Positions 25,320 through 34,056 of a stretch of DNA of 64,000 bases are shown piece by piece. The DNA comes from Glycomyces fuscus. Lineage in GTDB: Bacteria > Actinomycetota > Actinomycetes > Streptosporangiales > Streptosporangiaceae. Position 1 is the stretch's first letter, and every line of letters begins with the position of its first letter. The stretch is taken from positions 62,001 to 126,000 of the forward strand of contig NYMS01000002.1 of the NCBI GenBank assembly GCA_002529455.1, in the 5' to 3' direction. Position numbers and translations under genes: made by a program. A model generated the notes under the pieces. The model was not told the DNA's origin and searched no databases. It saw nothing but the letters and a program-made list of their open reading frames with translations.

Positions 25320-26243
25320 ATGAGTCCCACCACCGCGCACGCCGCGCCCACGGCCACCGACGTCCGTGCCGCCGCCGAACGCATCGCCCCCCACGCCCGC
25401 CGCACCCCGGTGATGCACGCCCGGGTCGACGGACGGACGCTGACGCTCAAGCTGGAGCACCTCCAGCTCACGGGAGCGTTCAAGCTGCGCGGCGCCCTCA
25501 ACGCCCTGCTGGGCGGGGAGGACACCGACCGGGTGATCACCGCCTCCGGCGGCAACCACGGCCTGGGGGTGGCCACCGCCGCCCGCCTGCTGGGCGTGCG
25601 CGCCACGGTCTACGTCCCCGAGTCGATCCCCGAGGCCAAGGCGGCGCCGCTGGCCGCCACCGGCGCCGAGGTCGTCAGGGTGGGCGAGCACTACGCGGTG
25701 GCCGCCGAGGCGGCCCGCGCCCGCGCCGAGGCCGAGGGCGTGCGCTACCTGCACGCCTTCGACGACCCCCTCGTCGTGGCCGGACAGGGCACGATCGGCC
25801 TGGAGATCGCCGCCGACGCCCCCGAGTGCGACACCATCGCGGTCGCCGTGGGCGGCGGCGGCCTGGTGGCCGGGGTGCGCCTGGGCGCCGAGGGACGCGA
25901 GGTCGTGGGCGCCGAACCCGAGGGCTGCGCGAGCATGCACGCCGCGCTGGCCGCCGGGCACCCCGTGCAGACCCCCGTGGACTCGGTGGCCTCCTCCGCG
26001 CTGGGCGCGGCCACCCTGGGGCGGGTGCCCTTCGAGGTGCTGAGCGCCCACCCGGTGACCCGTGTCCTGGTGAGCGACGCCGAGATCCTGCGGGCCCAGG
26101 ACCGGCTCTGGGAGGAGTTCCGCATCGCCACCGAACCGGCCGCGGCCGTACCCTTCGCCGCCTGGCTGGCGGGCCGGGTCCCCGGTGAGCGGCCGTGCCT
26201 GGTGGTGTGCGGGGCCAACGCCGAGTGGCGCCGCGCCGACTGA
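25320..26243 (+). CDS. Threonine/serine dehydratase-like PLP enzyme
   Basis: A 307-residue fold-type II PLP enzyme. The Schiff-base lysine is Lys55 in TGAFKLRGA, the substrate-phosphate/carboxylate loop is SGGNHG at 76-81, and the glycine loop GGGGLVAG binds the cofactor phosphate. The catalytic domain is complete, but no ACT-like regulatory domain follows, as in catabolic threonine dehydratases and serine racemase/hydroxyaspartate-dehydratase relatives. ATG at 25320 gives a natural N-terminus; an in-frame start at 25293 would add nine residues. Divergent LysR control suggests substrate-induced amino-acid breakdown. Confidence 0.88.
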   Translation: MSPTTAHAAPTATDVRAAAERIAPHARRTPVMHARVDGRTLTLKLEHLQLTGAFKLRGALNALLGGEDTDRVITASGGNHGLGVATAARLLGVRATVYVPESIPEAKAAPLAATGAEVVRVGEHYAVAAEAARARAEAEGVRYLHAFDDPLVVAGQGTIGLEIAADAPECDTIAVAVGGGGLVAGVRLGAEGREVVGAEPEGCASMHAALAAGHPVQTPVDSVASSALGAATLGRVPFEVLSAHPVTRVLVSDAEILRAQDRLWEEFRIATEPAAAVPFAAWLAGRVPGERPCLVVCGANAEWRRAD

Positions 26244-26391
26244 CCCGACGAAGAAGCCGCACGTCACGAGCCCGGCCTGAGCCGTTCTCCCGATGTGGTG
26301 ACCTGGAGCACTCCGCGCCCCCGATCCGTTGTTACCGGTGGGTCAGCCTTACATTGGACTCCGGCATCCGACCATTGGTGAGGGAGAACAC

Positions 26392-27063
26392 GTGCTCTAC
26401 GGTGCGTTGCGGCAGACGACATCGGTACTCGCCCGTACCCTGTGCCGCCCGACCATCGAGGGCCGTGAGAACGTCCCCGACAAGGGAGCGGTCCTGCTGG
26501 CCAGCAACCACCTGTCGTTCGTGGACAGCGTGGTCATCCCGCTGTCGGTGACCCACCGCCGGGTGCGGTTCCTGGCCAAGTCCGACTACTTCGAGGGGAC
26601 CGGCCTCAAGGGCCGCGTCACCAGGACCGTGTTCTCCTCCCTGGGCGCCATGCCGGTACAGCGCCGCGACGCGCGCGGGGCCATGCTGTCCCTGGAGATG
26701 ATGCTGGACCGGCTGCGCGAGGGCGAGGCCTGTGTGATCTACCCCGAGGGCACCCGTTCGCGGGACGGCCGCCTGTACCGGGGCCGCACCGGCGTGGCCC
26801 TGCTGGCGATGGAGTCCAAGGCCCCGGTCGTGCCGGTGGCGGTGGCGGGGACCCAGGACGTGCAGCCGATCGGCGCCTCCATGCCGCGCCCGCGACCCTT
26901 CAGCATCCGCTTCGGCGAGCCGCTGGACTTCTCCACCGGCTACGACCACCTCGCCCCGGGCAAGGCGCGCCGGGTGATCACCGACCGGGTCATGGACGCC
27001 ATCCACGCGCTCTCGGGCCAGGAGCGGGCCAAGGGGTACAACTCCCTCGGCTCCGACGGGTGA
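26392..27063 (+). CDS. 1-acyl-sn-glycerol-3-phosphate acyltransferase (PlsC family)
   Basis: A 223-residue acyltransferase of the inner membrane face that adds the second acyl chain in phospholipid synthesis or a similar acceptor. Motif I is NHLSFVD (His40, Asp45), motif II around FLAKSDYF, motif III YPEGTRSRDG and motif IV APVVPVAVAG are all present in order. GTG at 26392 is chosen because GGGAG lies five bases upstream; the frame is open to 26329. It is followed 41 bases later by the phosphoesterase gene and may be co-transcribed with it. Confidence 0.9.
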   Translation: MLYGALRQTTSVLARTLCRPTIEGRENVPDKGAVLLASNHLSFVDSVVIPLSVTHRRVRFLAKSDYFEGTGLKGRVTRTVFSSLGAMPVQRRDARGAMLSLEMMLDRLREGEACVIYPEGTRSRDGRLYRGRTGVALLAMESKAPVVPVAVAGTQDVQPIGASMPRPRPFSIRFGEPLDFSTGYDHLAPGKARRVITDRVMDAIHALSGQERAKGYNSLGSDG

Positions 27064-27104
27064 GCGGCGCGCGGCCGGCGCCCGTGTCACCTACGCTTAC
27101 CCGC

Positions 27105-27599
27105 ATGCGCGTACTGATCGTGTCCGACACCCACGTCCCGCGCCGCGCGCGCGACCTGCCCGAACAGGTGTGGCACGAGGTCGAGCGGGCCGACGCGGTG
27201 ATCCACGCCGGTGACTGGTGCGACCTGGCCAGCCTGGAGCGCCTCGACGCGCGGGCCTCGCTCCTGGTCGGCGTCCACGGCAACAACGACGGCCCCGACC
27301 TGCGCGCGCGGCTGCCCGAGGTCGCCCGCGCCACGCTCGGCGGGGTCCGCTTCGCGGTCGTGCACGAGACCGGCGACGCGCGCGGGCGCGAGAAGCGGTG
27401 CCAGGAGCGCTTCGACGACTGCGACGTGCTGGTGTTCGGACACTCGCACATCCCCTGGGACACCACGGCCCCCTCCGGTCTGCGCCTGCTCAACCCGGGA
27501 TCCCCCACCGACCGGCGGCGCCAGCCACACCACACGTACATGACGGCGGTGGCCGAGGACGGCCGTCTCGGCGAGGTCCGGCTGCACCGGGTGGGGTGA
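27105..27599 (+). CDS. YfcE/MJ0936-type metallophosphoesterase
   Basis: A 164-residue calcineurin-like phosphoesterase. The metal and active-site motifs are in order: SDTHV (D-x-H), HAGDW, HGNND, VVHETGD and VFGHSHIPW. This is the compact single-domain YfcE/MJ0936 family, whose members hydrolyse phosphodiesters in vitro; the physiological substrate is generally unknown. Length and motif spacing are standard. ATG at 27105 follows only a weak ribosome-binding site. Confidence 0.9.
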   Translation: MRVLIVSDTHVPRRARDLPEQVWHEVERADAVIHAGDWCDLASLERLDARASLLVGVHGNNDGPDLRARLPEVARATLGGVRFAVVHETGDARGREKRCQERFDDCDVLVFGHSHIPWDTTAPSGLRLLNPGSPTDRRRQPHHTYMTAVAEDGRLGEVRLHRVG

Positions 27600-27633
27600 G
27601 GGCCCCGCGGCCCGCGCCGGGCGGGCGACCGGC

Positions 27634-28683
27634 TCAGAAGGTGAGCACGCCGAGGATGCCCGCGTAGATCACGATCAGCAGCACACCCTCGAAGCCGATC
27701 CGGCCCCAGCCCTTGGTCTGGCGGATGATGAGCCCGGCGAGCAGGGCCACCGTCATCAACAGCGCCCCGGTGGTGAGGAAGAGCTCGTCGGCCGTGGCGG
27801 AGTGGAACAGCGAGCCCCCCCGGTAGAAGACGTCGCCCACGGCCACGTTGAGCGCGTCCAGGCAGTTGCCGCCGATGACGGCGGACACCGCCAGGGTCAT
27901 CGCGCCCCGCCGGACCGCGGCGACCGCCGCGACCGTCTCGGGGATGGCGTTGACCGCGCCCATGGCCACGGCGCCGACGAACCCGGCGCTGAGCCCGGTG
28001 GCCTCCACGATCGTGGCCGCCGCCTGGGCGAGCGCCCACCCGCCCACGGCCACGACGGCGCCCACCGCGACGAAGCGCACCCACAGCACGCCGATGCCGG
28101 TGTCGTCCTTGGTGGCGACCGCGCCCTCCTCCGCGGGGACGTCCACCACGGTCTCCCGGGTGGGGACGGCCCGCCACATCGGGTGCTCGTTCTCCTCCCT
28201 GATCAGCCAGAGCCCGCCCGCGTAGAAGGCGACCATCCCGAGCGAGGCCGGGTGCACCCCCAGGAGCGTCATGTCCGGGCCCAGCGCGCTGAGCACGACC
28301 ACGGACAGCAGTCCGATCAGCAGGCAGCAGAAGAGCAGGTTCGCCGAGGAGGCGGCGGCGTGCTCCAGGTTGGCGCGCCGGTAGAAGAAGTCGGCCACCG
28401 CCAGGGCCAGCGTCTGCGCGGCGATGCCCCCGACCGCGTTGCTGTAGGCCAGCCCAGGCTGGTCGCCGGCCGCGCTGACCGCCGTCATCACGATCCCCGA
28501 CAGCGACGTGGCCAGGCCGAAGAAGACCGCACCGAAGAGCGCCTCCCCCCAGCCGGTGCGGTCGGCCAGGACGTCTCCGAGGGACGTCATCCGGACACTG
28601 GCCACCACGGTCACCGCGGCCACCAGGACGAAGACCGCGAGGCTCCATCCGAGTGGCCAGGGAGGAGCTAACGCCTCCAGCAT
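27634..28683 (-). CDS. CaCA-family cation/calcium exchanger-like membrane protein
   Basis: A 349-residue protein with about ten membrane segments in two homologous halves. The alpha-repeat signatures are visible: GLATSLSGIVMTAVSAAGD in the first half and AMGAVNAIPETVAAVAAVRRG followed by VIGGNCLDALNVAVGD in the second, as in Na+/Ca2+ or Ca2+/H+ antiporters. The first repeat lacks the usual Pro-Glu after Ser (it has LSG), so ion specificity may differ. ATG at 28683 has GAGG five bases upstream; a GTG at 28689 is too close to that site. The region upstream (28684-28910) carries the manganese-catalase promoter. Confidence 0.78.
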   Translation of the reverse strand: MLEALAPPWPLGWSLAVFVLVAAVTVVASVRMTSLGDVLADRTGWGEALFGAVFFGLATSLSGIVMTAVSAAGDQPGLAYSNAVGGIAAQTLALAVADFFYRRANLEHAAASSANLLFCCLLIGLLSVVVLSALGPDMTLLGVHPASLGMVAFYAGGLWLIREENEHPMWRAVPTRETVVDVPAEEGAVATKDDTGIGVLWVRFVAVGAVVAVGGWALAQAAATIVEATGLSAGFVGAVAMGAVNAIPETVAAVAAVRRGAMTLAVSAVIGGNCLDALNVAVGDVFYRGGSLFHSATADELFLTTGALLMTVALLAGLIIRQTKGWGRIGFEGVLLIVIYAGILGVLTF

Positions 28684-28831
28684 GCCCACCTCTTTCCTCT
28701 GTCTTTAACAGACCGGCATCTACCCCCTCCCTGCACGACAAACCTGGACGAACCTCCGCCGGGGCGAGACACCGGCCACGGCCGTGCCCGCGGGTCCGGA
28801 TACACGGAAGGCCAACTCTCGCCCAATCCCC

Positions 28832-28856
28832 GTTACCGATCGCATGCTCCGGGTAG
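28832..28856 (+). promoter_or_regulatory. Sigma-B-like stress promoter for the manganese catalase
   Basis: GTTA (28832-28835), a 15-base spacer, then GGGTAG (28851-28856) resembles the GTTT-N14-16-GGGTA promoter used by SigB-type general-stress sigma factors in Streptomyces and relatives. It lies 54 bases upstream of the catalase ATG. Match is by eye only. Confidence 0.45.
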
Positions 28857-28910
28857 CCGGACCCAGGAACGCCCAGTGCGACAACCACATCCCCCAGCGA
28901 TGAGGTGAAC

Positions 28911-29816
28911 ATGTTCCGACACACCAAGCACCTGCAGTTCGAGGCCAAGCCCGAGGCTCCCGACGCGCTCTTCGCGAGAAAGCTCCAGGAGCTCATCGGC
29001 GGCGCCTACGGCGAGATGACCGTCACCATGCAGTACCTGTTCCAGGGCTGGAACTGCCGTATCGAGGGCAAGTACAAGGACCTGATCATGGACGTGGCCA
29101 CCGAGGAGATCGGCCACGTCGAGATGCTCGCCACCATGGTGGCGCGCCTGTTGGAGGGCGCCCCCTCCGACACCGTCGCCAAGGCGGTCAAGGACCCGGC
29201 CGTGGCCGCGATCGTGGGCGGCATGGACCCGCAGCAGGCCATCATCTCCGGCGGCGGCGCCACACCGGCCGACTCCAACGGCACCCCCTGGAACGGCAAG
29301 TACATCGTGGCCAGCGGCAACCTGCTCGCGGACTTCCGGGCCAACGTCGCGGCCGAGGCCCAGGGCAGGCTCCAGACCGCACGCCTGTACAACATGACCG
29401 ACGACCCCGGCGTCAAGGCCATGCTCCAGTTCAACCTGGCCCGCGACACCGTCCACCAGAACATGTGGCTGGCCGCGATCGAGGAGCTGCAGGAGGACGG
29501 CCTGGAGGGCGAGATCGCGCCCACCGCCCTCTTCGACGAGGAGAACCAGGAGCACGCCAACACCATCTGGGGCCTGTCGGACGGCACCGCGGCCGCCAAC
29601 GGCGGCTGGTCGCACCGGCCCGCCCCCGACGGCCGCCACGAGCTGCGCTACCTCGACCAGCCCCAGCCGCTGGGCGGCCCGGCCTCCGCGCCGCCGCCCG
29701 ACCCCGCGCTGTACGCCACCTACGACGGCCACGGCGGTGAGGGCTCCGCCAAGGGCGCGTCCAAGGCCACCAAGAGCGAGGGCTTCGTGGACAAGCTCAA
29801 GGACACCCTGGAGTAG
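28911..29816 (+). CDS. Manganese catalase (non-haem)
   Basis: A 301-residue ferritin-like protein that dismutates H2O2 with a di-manganese centre. The four-helix bundle carries metal ligands in GAYGEMTVTMQYLFQGW, ATEEIGHVEML (E-x2-H), NVAAEAQGRLQTARLY and ARDTVHQNMW (His). The C-terminal tail ends with a basic helix (FVDKLKDTLE) after a Ser/Lys-rich linker, as in other actinobacterial members. ATG at 28911 has GAGGTG upstream; a GTG at 28905 is an alternative. A SigB-like promoter precedes it, consistent with stationary-phase/stress induction. Confidence 0.92.
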   Translation: MFRHTKHLQFEAKPEAPDALFARKLQELIGGAYGEMTVTMQYLFQGWNCRIEGKYKDLIMDVATEEIGHVEMLATMVARLLEGAPSDTVAKAVKDPAVAAIVGGMDPQQAIISGGGATPADSNGTPWNGKYIVASGNLLADFRANVAAEAQGRLQTARLYNMTDDPGVKAMLQFNLARDTVHQNMWLAAIEELQEDGLEGEIAPTALFDEENQEHANTIWGLSDGTAAANGGWSHRPAPDGRHELRYLDQPQPLGGPASAPPPDPALYATYDGHGGEGSAKGASKATKSEGFVDKLKDTLE

Positions 29817-30062
29817 TCCGGACCGCGCGTGCCCGCCCGCCCCGCTCCGCGCGGGGCGGGCGGACGTGTGTCGGCGGGGCTGGGGCGTCCCGGCCGGAGG
29901 GCGGCGCGAGGGCGCCGGGCCGCGCACGGGCGGGGGTGCGCGTCCGGCGGGAGGGCGCCCCCGAACACGCGCGGGCGGGGCCTCTCCCGGGCCCCGGCGG
30001 CACGGGCGTAGGCTCGCCCCGTACGCGGGCGCCGTCCGCGCACGTCCGAGCGGGAGGACCCG

Positions 30063-30905
30063 GTGCAGGAGCGGTCGGAGCAGTCAGCGCGCGTGGACCG
30101 GCGGCCGCCGCCCCTGGACCCGCCTCCCCTGCCGGGGCCCGCGCCGCTGTACCAGGGCTGGCGCGACGCCCTCTTCGTGCACTGGGCCGTCCCGCCCGAG
30201 CGGGTGGCGCCGCTGCTGCCCGAGCACACCCGGCCCGACGTGCTGGACGGGACCACCTACGTCGGGCTCGTGCCCTTCCGCGTCCCCTTCACCACGGCCG
30301 CCGGGGTCCCCGTGGGCGGGTTCGGCGAGGTCAACGTGCGCCTGTACTCGGTGGACGGGTACGGCCGCCGGGGCGTGGTCTTCCTGTCCATGGACGCGAG
30401 CTCCGCGCACAACGTCCTGGCCGCCAGGGCCCTGGTGGGCGTGCCCTACATGTGGTCGGACGTCTCCCTGCGCGCGGGGAGGGGCGGCGTGCACGCGGGC
30501 GCGGTGCGCCGCCGCCTGCCCCTGGGCGGGGCCCGGGGGCGGTGGCGGGCGACCGTGGGCGAGCGGGTGGAGCGCGAGTCCCCGCTGGAGCGGTTCGTGA
30601 CCGCGCGCTGGGGCCTGCACACCCGGCGCGCGGGGCGCACGTGGTGGATCCGGGTGTCCCACCCGCGCTGGCCGCTGTTTCGGGCGCACTCCTGGGCCTA
30701 CGAGGGCGACCTGCTGGACGCCGCGGGTGTGCGCGTCGACGACCGGGAGCCGGTGTCGGTGCTGTGGTCGCCCGGTGTGGACACCGGCGTGTGCCCCTCG
30801 CTGCTGCCCGCTCCCCCGCCGGGAGCGGCCCACCGCGGACGACGGGCCGCGCCCCTCCCGGAACCGGCCTCCCCGGCCGGGGCGCGGGGCGCCCTGCCGT
30901 CCTGA
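30063..30905 (+). CDS. DUF2071 (YqjF-like) protein
   Basis: A 280-residue protein of the YqjF/DUF2071 family, whose function is unknown. Family marks are FVHWAVPPERVAPLLPEHTRPD, YVGLVPFRVPF, GEVNVRLYS and VVFLSMDASS. The C-terminal 30 residues are low-complexity Pro/Ala/Arg. GTG at 30063 has GGAGG six bases upstream. It converges on the molybdenum-hydroxylase operon, separated by one very long hairpin. Confidence 0.85.
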   Translation: MQERSEQSARVDRRPPPLDPPPLPGPAPLYQGWRDALFVHWAVPPERVAPLLPEHTRPDVLDGTTYVGLVPFRVPFTTAAGVPVGGFGEVNVRLYSVDGYGRRGVVFLSMDASSAHNVLAARALVGVPYMWSDVSLRAGRGGVHAGAVRRRLPLGGARGRWRATVGERVERESPLERFVTARWGLHTRRAGRTWWIRVSHPRWPLFRAHSWAYEGDLLDAAGVRVDDREPVSVLWSPGVDTGVCPSLLPAPPPGAAHRGRRAAPLPEPASPAGARGALPS

Positions 30906-30924
30906 CACCGCCGGGTCCCGCGCT

Positions 30925-30970
30925 CCGCCCGGTCGTGGCGCGCCCGCGCGGGCGCGCCACGACCGGGCGG
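30925..30970. terminator. Perfect 21-bp hairpin between convergent genes
   Basis: Arms 30925-30945 and 30950-30970 are exact reverse complements with a four-base loop (GCGC). No T-tract. It fills the gap between the DUF2071 stop (30905) and the end of the leftward dehydrogenase gene (30974), so it should stop transcription from both sides. Confidence 0.7.
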
Positions 30971-30973
30971 TCG

Positions 30974-33067
30974 TCACCGCAGGAGCTTGTCCGCCGTGAT
31001 CGGCAGGTCCCGCACCCTGGTCCCCGTGGCGTGGTGGACGGCGTTGGCCACCGCCGCGGCGGTACCGACGATGCCGATCTCACCCGCGCCCCGCGACCCC
31101 ATGGGGGTGGCGCGGGAGTCCTCCTCGTCCAGCCACTCGGCCCGCAGGTCGCCCACGTCGGCGTTGGTGGGGATGTGGTACTCGGCGAAGTCGCCGTTGG
31201 CGACGTGGCCGTACCTCGGGTCCCGGAAGCTCTCCTCGTACAGCGCCATCGACAGGCCCATGACCATCCCGCCGAGGAACTGCGAACGCGCCGTGCGCGG
31301 GTTGACCACGCGGCCGATGGAGAACAGGCCGTACATGCGCGGTACCCGGACCTCGCCCGTGTCGGCGTGCACCCGCGCCTCGGCGAAGTGCGCCCCGAAG
31401 GAGTAGACCGAGTACGACTCGTCGACGGTGTCCTCCGCCGCGCTGGCGCTGGCCTCCGCGCCCGGCGCCGGGGAGTCCCCGTGCCGGTCGCGGAAGGCCC
31501 GGGCCGCGGCCACGATGGCCGTCCCCCAGGAGCTGGTGCCGCTGGAGCCGCCCGCGACCGAGGCCGGGGGGAAGGCGGTGTCGCCGATGCGCAGCCGGAT
31601 GTCGGAGGCGGGCAGGCCCAGCGCGTCGGCGGCGATCTGGGTGAGCGCGGTCCAGGACCCGGTGCCGATGTCCACCGCGCCGATGGACACCTCGTGGAGG
31701 CCGTCCCCGCCGTAGCGGATGCGGGCCACCGACCCGGGGTTGAACAGGTGCGGGTAGCTCGCCGAGGCCACGCCGGTGCCCACCAGCCAGTCCCCCTCCC
31801 GGCGGGTTCCGGGCCGGGGATCGCGCCCGTTCCAGCCGAAGCGCTCCGCGCCCTCGCGCAGGCACCGGACCAGGCGCCGGTCCGACCACGGGGAGCCGCT
31901 CTGGGGGTCGGTCTCGGGCTCGTTGCGCACGCGCAGCTCGATCGGGTCGACGCCGCAGGCGTGGGCGAGTTCGTCCATGGCGGCCTCGGCCGCGTACATT
32001 CCCGGCGCCTCGCCGGGGGCGCGCATCCAGAAGTTGACCGGCACGTCCAGGGCCGCGATCCGGTGGGTGGTGCGGCGGTGGGGCGCGGCGTACATCCACC
32101 GCGAGCACATCGCGCTGTTCTCGGTGAACTCCTTGACGGTGGAGGTCTGCTCCACGGAGTCGTGGACGACCGCGGACAGCCGCCCGTCGCGGTCGGCGCC
32201 CAGGCGCAGCCGCTGGATGGTGGGCGTGCGGTAGCCCACCAGGCAGAACATCTGCTGGCGGGTCAGCGCGAACTTGACCGGCCGTCCGGGCAGGGCGCGG
32301 GCGGCCATCGCGGCCAGGACGTCGTGCGCGTGCGCCTCCCCCTTGGAGCCGAAGCCGCCGCCGACGTGGGGCGCGACCACCCGGACCCGCTCGGGGTCCA
32401 GTCCGAACACCCCGGCCACGGAGGCGCGGACCACGTGCACGCCCTGGGTGGAGTCGTAGAGGGTGAGGTCTCCGGTCGCCTCCTCCCACAGGGCCGTGGT
32501 GGTGTGCGGCTCCATGGGGTTGTTGTGCTCGGTGGGCGTGCTGTAGGTCTGGTCGACCACGACCTCGGCGGAGGCCAGGGCCGCGTCGGGGTCGCCCTGC
32601 TCGGTGTCGGAGGCGGGTCCCTCGTCGTCCTCGCCCACGGGCCGGTAGAGGCCCGCGTGGTCGGCGGTGAGCACCACGTCGTGCGCCGACCGCTCGTAGT
32701 CCACCCGTACCAGCCCGGCCGCCTGGCGGGCGGTCTCGGGGGTGTCGGCCACGACCGCGGCGACGAACTGGCCGTGGAAGGACACCTCGTGGGACTGCAG
32801 GACCGCGAACTCGCGGTCCTCGGTGTCGGCGAGCCGCTCGGCGTTGTCCGGGGTCAGGACGGCGCGCACCCCCTCCAGCGCCTCGGCGGCGGAGGTGTCG
32901 ACCGCGGTGACGCGTCCGCGCGCGACGGTGGACAGCACCGGGTGCAGGTACAGGGGGTCGGTGAGCGGGTGCTCGTAGGCGTAGGGCGCCCGCCCGGTGA
33001 CCTTGTCGGCGCCCTCCAGGCGGGTCATCGGCCGGCCCATGACCCGCGGGTCCAGCGTCCCGGTCAT
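30974..33067 (-). CDS. Molybdenum-binding subunit of xanthine/aldehyde dehydrogenase (PaoC-like)
   Basis: A 697-residue large subunit of a molybdenum hydroxylase. It has the a/b hammerhead domain (KVTGRAPYAYEHPL; start MTGTLDPRVMGRPMTRLEG), and the Mo-pterin domains with PHVGGGFGSKGEAH, MRAPGEAPGM and the C-terminal catalytic glutamate segment GSRGAGEIGIVGTAAAVANA. Length suits the three-subunit PaoABC/YagTSR type. Its ATG overlaps the stop of the FAD subunit by four bases (ATGA). The complex oxidises aldehydes or N-heterocycles; the substrate cannot be told from sequence. PaoABC of E. coli is periplasmic via a Tat signal on the small subunit, but no such signal is seen here. Confidence 0.93.
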   Translation of the reverse strand: MTGTLDPRVMGRPMTRLEGADKVTGRAPYAYEHPLTDPLYLHPVLSTVARGRVTAVDTSAAEALEGVRAVLTPDNAERLADTEDREFAVLQSHEVSFHGQFVAAVVADTPETARQAAGLVRVDYERSAHDVVLTADHAGLYRPVGEDDEGPASDTEQGDPDAALASAEVVVDQTYSTPTEHNNPMEPHTTTALWEEATGDLTLYDSTQGVHVVRASVAGVFGLDPERVRVVAPHVGGGFGSKGEAHAHDVLAAMAARALPGRPVKFALTRQQMFCLVGYRTPTIQRLRLGADRDGRLSAVVHDSVEQTSTVKEFTENSAMCSRWMYAAPHRRTTHRIAALDVPVNFWMRAPGEAPGMYAAEAAMDELAHACGVDPIELRVRNEPETDPQSGSPWSDRRLVRCLREGAERFGWNGRDPRPGTRREGDWLVGTGVASASYPHLFNPGSVARIRYGGDGLHEVSIGAVDIGTGSWTALTQIAADALGLPASDIRLRIGDTAFPPASVAGGSSGTSSWGTAIVAAARAFRDRHGDSPAPGAEASASAAEDTVDESYSVYSFGAHFAEARVHADTGEVRVPRMYGLFSIGRVVNPRTARSQFLGGMVMGLSMALYEESFRDPRYGHVANGDFAEYHIPTNADVGDLRAEWLDEEDSRATPMGSRGAGEIGIVGTAAAVANAVHHATGTRVRDLPITADKLLR

Positions 33068-34056
33068 CGTGCCTCCTCGGCGGTCAGGTCGCGCAGGGTC
33101 GAGGCGAGGGTGTTGACGGCCATGGGGACCTTGAAGGCGTTGTCCGGGCCGGTGCGGGCGTCGGCGAGTTCGGCCCGTGCGGCCTCGCGGAAGGCCTCCT
33201 CGGTGGCCGGCCCCCCGCGCAGCGCCTCCTCCGCGCGGCGGGCGCGCCAGGGCGCGTGCGCCAGGCCGCCGAAGGCCACACGCACGTCCTCGACGGTGCC
33301 CTCCACGACGCGCAGGGCCGCGGCCACCGACACCAGGGCGAAGGCGTAGGAGGCGCGGTCGCGCACCTTGCGGTAGGCCGAACGGGCGGCCAGGGGCAGG
33401 TGGGGCAGCTCGACGGCGGTGATGAGGTCGCCGTGTTCGAGGACGGTGTCGCGCTGGGGCTCGTCCCCCGGGAGGCGGTGCAGGCCGGGCATGTCCACGG
33501 TGCGCTCCCCGCCGGGGCCCAGCACCCGGACCCGGGCGCCCAGGGCGGTCAGGGCGACGGCCATGTCGGAGGGATGGGTGGCCACGCAGTGCTCCGAGGC
33601 GCCCAGGACGGCGTTGTAGCGGCCGTATCCCTCGACCGCCGAGCAGCCCGTGTCGGGTTCGCGCTTGTTGCAGGGCATGGCGGTGTTCTGGAAGTACACG
33701 CACCGGGTGCGCTGGAGGAGGTTGCCGCCGGTGGTGGCGGCGTTGCGCAGCTGGCCGGAGGCGCCCGCCAGCAGGGCCTGGGAGAGCACGGGGTAGTGCC
33801 TGCGGACCCCGGGGTGGGCGGCCAGGTCGCTGTTGGGTACGGCGGCGCCGACGCGCAGGCCGCCGTCGGGCAGTTCCTCGATCCGGTGGCTGAGCAGGTC
33901 GCGCACGTCCACGAGGGAGGTGGGCTCGGCGATGCCGAGCTTCATGTGGTCGACCAGGTTGGTGCCGCCGCCGATGTAGGCGGCCTCGGGGTCGCCCGCG
34001 ACCGCGGTGACGGCCGCGGCGGCCTCGGCGGGGCGGGTGTAGTGGAAGGGTTTCAC
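33064..34056 (-). CDS. FAD-binding subunit of xanthine/aldehyde dehydrogenase (PaoB-like)
   Basis: A 330-residue medium subunit. The FAD-binding motif YIGGGTNLVDHMKLG (about residues 27-41) and ATTGGNLLQRTRC are standard for this family. A cysteine-rich insert, CVYFQNTAMPC then KREPDTGCSA, matches the extra Fe-S cluster loop of PaoB-type subunits. GTG at 34056 overlaps the stop of the small subunit by four bases. C-terminal CODH_C domain present (SYAFALVSVAAALRV). Confidence 0.93.
   Translation of the reverse strand: MKPFHYTRPAEAAAAVTAVAGDPEAAYIGGGTNLVDHMKLGIAEPTSLVDVRDLLSHRIEELPDGGLRVGAAVPNSDLAAHPGVRRHYPVLSQALLAGASGQLRNAATTGGNLLQRTRCVYFQNTAMPCNKREPDTGCSAVEGYGRYNAVLGASEHCVATHPSDMAVALTALGARVRVLGPGGERTVDMPGLHRLPGDEPQRDTVLEHGDLITAVELPHLPLAARSAYRKVRDRASYAFALVSVAAALRVVEGTVEDVRVAFGGLAHAPWRARRAEEALRGGPATEEAFREAARAELADARTGPDNAFKVPMAVNTLASTLRDLTAEEAR

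Noticed and set aside
29936..33349. 1137-codon + strand frame
   Set aside because: Shadow of DUF2071 and the molybdenum subunit; no recognisable protein.
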